Assembly (NCBI RefSeq): GCF_018327685.1
Contig: NZ_BNEL01000003.1
Coordinates: 1,736,001 to 1,800,000, forward strand
Direction: 5' to 3'
Length of the DNA: 64,000 bases
DNA from: Streptomyces sp. TS71-3
GTDB taxonomy: Bacteria > Actinomycetota > Actinomycetes > Streptomycetales > Streptomycetaceae
A model generated the notes under the pieces. That model saw only the letters and a list, made by a program, of their open reading frames with translations. It was not told the DNA's origin and ran no database searches. Shown here one piece after another: positions 62,218-64,000 of the stretch. Position numbers and translations under genes: made by a program. The stretch's first letter is position 1; every line of letters starts with the position of its first letter.

Positions 62218-62979
62218 TCAGTCGTAGGAGCGGGCGAAGGAGGTGCGCAGCCGGTAGCGGTCGCCCGCGTACCGGATCGTCGACAGGAACAGCGGCTCCT
62301 GCTGGGCGCCCAGGGCGACCTGGTGCATCACCAGCAACGGGTCGCCCGGTGCCATCCCGAGGTGCTCGGCGGCGCGTTCGTCCGCCTTGGTCGCCTCGAT
62401 GGTGCTGTCGGCGCGCACCGGCTCCACCCCCGCCTCTTCGAGCGTCGAGTACAGCGAGCGGGTGCGGAAGTCGACCTCCGCGAGATCCGGTGCGAGGGCC
62501 ATGGGAACCCGGCTCAGATCCAGCGCGATGGCCACGTCGTCGAGCAGGCGGACCCGCTCCAGCCGGAACAGCGGGGTCCCCGGCGCGATCCCGAGCCGCT
62601 CGGCCTCGTCGAGGCTGGCCGGCTCGCTCGTGGCACGCAGCACCTGCGAGTGCGGCTTCAGGCCCATCCGGGCGGCCGTCTCGCTGAACGATTCGAGGCT
62701 GTTGGGCCACTCCTTCTTCGGCGCGCTCCGGGCGACGTACCAGCCGCGACCGTGCGACGCGCTGAGCTCGCCGCGCTCCACCAGGTGCCCGAGCGCCTTG
62801 CGCAGGGTGACGCGGCTGATGCCGAGCTGGGTGCAGAGCTCACGCTCGGGAGCGAGCCGCGCGCCGGGCTTGAGGTTCCCCTTCTCGATCTCACCGTGGA
62901 TCAGGTTGACCGCCTGGATCCACAGGGGTTCGGAGTAGCCCGGCAGAATCGCACCCGCGACGTCGCGAGAGTCGTCCAT
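62218..62979 (-). CDS. GntR/HutC-family regulator 2 (paralogue of regulator 1)
   Basis: 253 residues. Winged helix IEKGNLKPGARLAPERELCTQLGISRVTLRKALGHLVERGELSASHGRGWYVARS; UTRA domain LFRLERVRLLDDVAIALDLSRVP...LLVMHQVALGAQ. It ends STIRYAGDRYRLRTSFARSYD, nearly identical to the end of regulator 1. It is convergent with the dehydrogenase. The two paralogues bracket the whole transporter and enzyme block, so they may respond to different intermediates or have split control of the shared operators. Confidence 0.93.
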   Translation of the reverse strand: MDDSRDVAGAILPGYSEPLWIQAVNLIHGEIEKGNLKPGARLAPERELCTQLGISRVTLRKALGHLVERGELSASHGRGWYVARSAPKKEWPNSLESFSETAARMGLKPHSQVLRATSEPASLDEAERLGIAPGTPLFRLERVRLLDDVAIALDLSRVPMALAPDLAEVDFRTRSLYSTLEEAGVEPVRADSTIEATKADERAAEHLGMAPGDPLLVMHQVALGAQQEPLFLSTIRYAGDRYRLRTSFARSYD

Positions 62980-63233
62980 ACGTCAGAGAACCCCATCATC
63001 GTCTGCGCGCCCACCGTCTCGGGGGTGGCCGGGATAAGGGCTCAGGATAGCTTTCGCCGCGGCGCTCTACCAGGAGACCGGGCCGCTCCCGAGCCTGCGG
63101 CCGGCACTGCCCCATCGGTGAACCCGGCACGCCCGCCGACGCCCACCGCCTCACACCTCGGACCCTGACCATCCCGCCAAGAGGAGGCACCAAGCGGACC
63201 GGTTGACCCCGCGCCCTCACGGCCCGTGTCCTC

Positions 63234-63311
63234 GTGCACACCGTACAGCCGCAACTCGCTCGCCAGCATCAAGCCGGTCGGCCCGCCGCCGACCACGATG
63301 ACATCGATCAT
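63234..63311 (-). pseudogene. Remnant of an FAD-dependent monooxygenase N-terminus
   Basis: MIDVIVVGGGPTGLMLASEL, then RLYGVH, is the FAD-binding start of PheA/TfdB-type aromatic hydroxylases. After 26 residues the homology stops (EDTGREGAG...) and the rest of the enzyme, over 450 residues, is missing. It faces away from the TetR gene, consistent with an old regulator-enzyme pair of which only the regulator survived. Confidence 0.75.
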
Positions 63312-63512
63312 GAAGCCCCCACGCAATGAGATTGGTCCACGGCCGGTCATGCCGCGGGATCCGACGGCACGCGCAGCTGCGCCTCGGTATCGACGCGAAT
63401 CGACGCGACGTTCCGCGGACCTGGATGCCGACAAAGGAATGGAAACGTCGCCAACCCCCGGATTTCCCCTGGTCTCGGCCTCGGCGCATGATTCTGCGCC
63501 ACGACCCGCGCC

Positions 63513-63584
63513 TTGCCGCAAGGCCCCCCGTGCGCTATAGGCTGATAGTGGCAAGGAGGAGACGACCTCCTTGCCTTTGCTTTT
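63513..63584 (+). ncRNA. Orphan promoter-terminator unit, possible very short RNA
   Basis: TTGCCG (63513-63518) and TATAGG (63536-63541), 17 bp apart, form a housekeeping-type promoter. Directly downstream is a perfect 10-bp stem (63550-63559 with 63566-63575), loop AGACGA, then TTTGCTTTT. No protein gene precedes the terminator on this strand. The transcript would be only about 35-40 nt, or the hairpin could attenuate transcription toward the TetR gene at 63707. Confidence 0.45.
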
Positions 63585-63706
63585 GCCGTCCGGCGTGCGC
63601 GGACGCCCTCCTCGCCGAGCGGCGCGCGGCGTGCACGGCACGGGTGGCACACGCGGCACGGTTCGCACCGAACCGATGGTTGACTATCAGTTGCTAGGAT
63701 GGCCGG

Positions 63707-64000
63707 GTGCCGACCGAATCCCCCCGACCGTTGCGCGCCGACGCGGTCCGTAATTCGGAGAAGATCGTCAGAGCCGCGCGCGAGGTCTATGCGGAACGGG
63801 GGCCGGACGCCTCCCTGGACGAGATCGCCCGGCGGGCCGGCGTGGGGATCGCGACGCTGTTCAGGCGCTTCCCCGACAAGGGCGCCCTGCTGCGCGCCGT
63901 GCTGGACCAGCAGTTCGCGGAGCAGATGGTGCCCGCCGTCGACCGGGCCCTGGAGGATGCGGATCCGCGCCGCGGGCTGGCGCTGGTGATGGAGGCCGCC
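63707..64000 (+). CDS. TetR-family regulator, 3'-truncated by window edge
   Basis: Frame from GTG 63707 (AGGA about 8 nt upstream) to the window end, 98 residues visible. ADAVRNSEKIVRAAREVYAE then ASLDEIARRAGVGIATLFRRFPDKGALLRAVL is a clear TetR HTH. It probably controlled the monooxygenase whose remnant lies upstream and divergent. The ligand domain is outside the window. Confidence 0.9.
   Translation, partial: MPTESPRPLRADAVRNSEKIVRAAREVYAERGPDASLDEIARRAGVGIATLFRRFPDKGALLRAVLDQQFAEQMVPAVDRALEDADPRRGLALVMEAA

Noticed and set aside
63680..63700. Promoter TTGACT / TAGGAT before the last TetR gene
   Set aside because: The hexamers are only 9 bp apart, too close for a sigma-70-type promoter.
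63699..63989. ORF from 63699 on the plus strand
   Set aside because: It is out of frame with the clear TetR helix-turn-helix, which starts at GTG 63707 and runs off the window.
1..64000. tRNA or rRNA genes
   Set aside because: No cloverleaf or rRNA-like conserved sequence was recognised by eye; a tRNAscan/Infernal run would settle it.

Overview
The window is high-G+C actinobacterial DNA, almost certainly Streptomyces: GTG and TTG starts, C/G-ending third codon positions, modular type I PKS genes, Tat lipoproteins, HutC-type GntR and ECF regulators. No rRNA, tRNA or CRISPR array was seen. All positions and motifs were read by eye; no search was run.

Region 1 (1-27.9 kb) is the 3' end of a type I polyketide cluster. 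Three collinear PKS genes carry, in order, a partial module (DH-KR-ACP), a full DH/KR module, another full DH/KR module, a module whose DH and KR are both visibly broken, and a last module ending in an NAD(P)H thioester reductase instead of a thioesterase. This predicts a polyene attached to a ketone that ends up delta to a reductively released C1 aldehyde or alcohol, the layout used for coelimycin- and piperidine-alkaloid-type products. A type II thioesterase and a convergent TetR regulator close the cluster. The early PKS genes and any aminotransferase must lie upstream of the window.

Region 2 (28-39 kb) is a patchwork of decay and mobile DNA. It holds a frameshifted, internally deleted oligopeptide ABC operon, a 45-bp minisatellite, an ECF sigma factor with a CU044_5270-like membrane partner, and a lone cysteine desulfurase. 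A 236-bp MITE follows, with an IS481-family element inserted exactly at its CTAG end. Next come a secreted protein, a hexapeptide acetyltransferase, and a divergent alpha/beta hydrolase and HxlR regulator.

Region 3 (39.3-63 kb) looks like a carbohydrate-catabolism island. It has a Tat-exported multidomain GH2 enzyme, a ThuA-like protein divergent from a cytoplasmic GH9 enzyme, a BadF/BadG-type sugar kinase, a SIS-domain protein and two paralogous HutC/GntR regulators. It also has an NAD-dependent epimerase, a TIM-barrel isomerase, a complete family-5 (Dpp/Opp-type) ABC importer with a permease-ATPase fusion, and a short MDR dehydrogenase. Three to four intergenic regions in this island share a direct-repeat motif (NTACCA repeated about every 10 bp) that I propose as the operator of the GntR pair. 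The island is interrupted by a small membrane protein plus HTH/coiled-coil/receiver regulator (44-45.3 kb) and by a lower-G+C pair (RibD-like deaminase and 5-FTHF cyclo-ligase-like, 48.1-49.6 kb) that looks foreign.

The right edge (63-64 kb) holds a remnant of a flavin monooxygenase, an orphan promoter-terminator pair that could make a very short RNA, and the 5' end of another TetR gene. The best candidates for something undescribed are the GntR-controlled oligosaccharide system, the GH2 enzyme with a permuted discoidin insertion, and the HTH/coiled-coil/receiver protein with its membrane partner.
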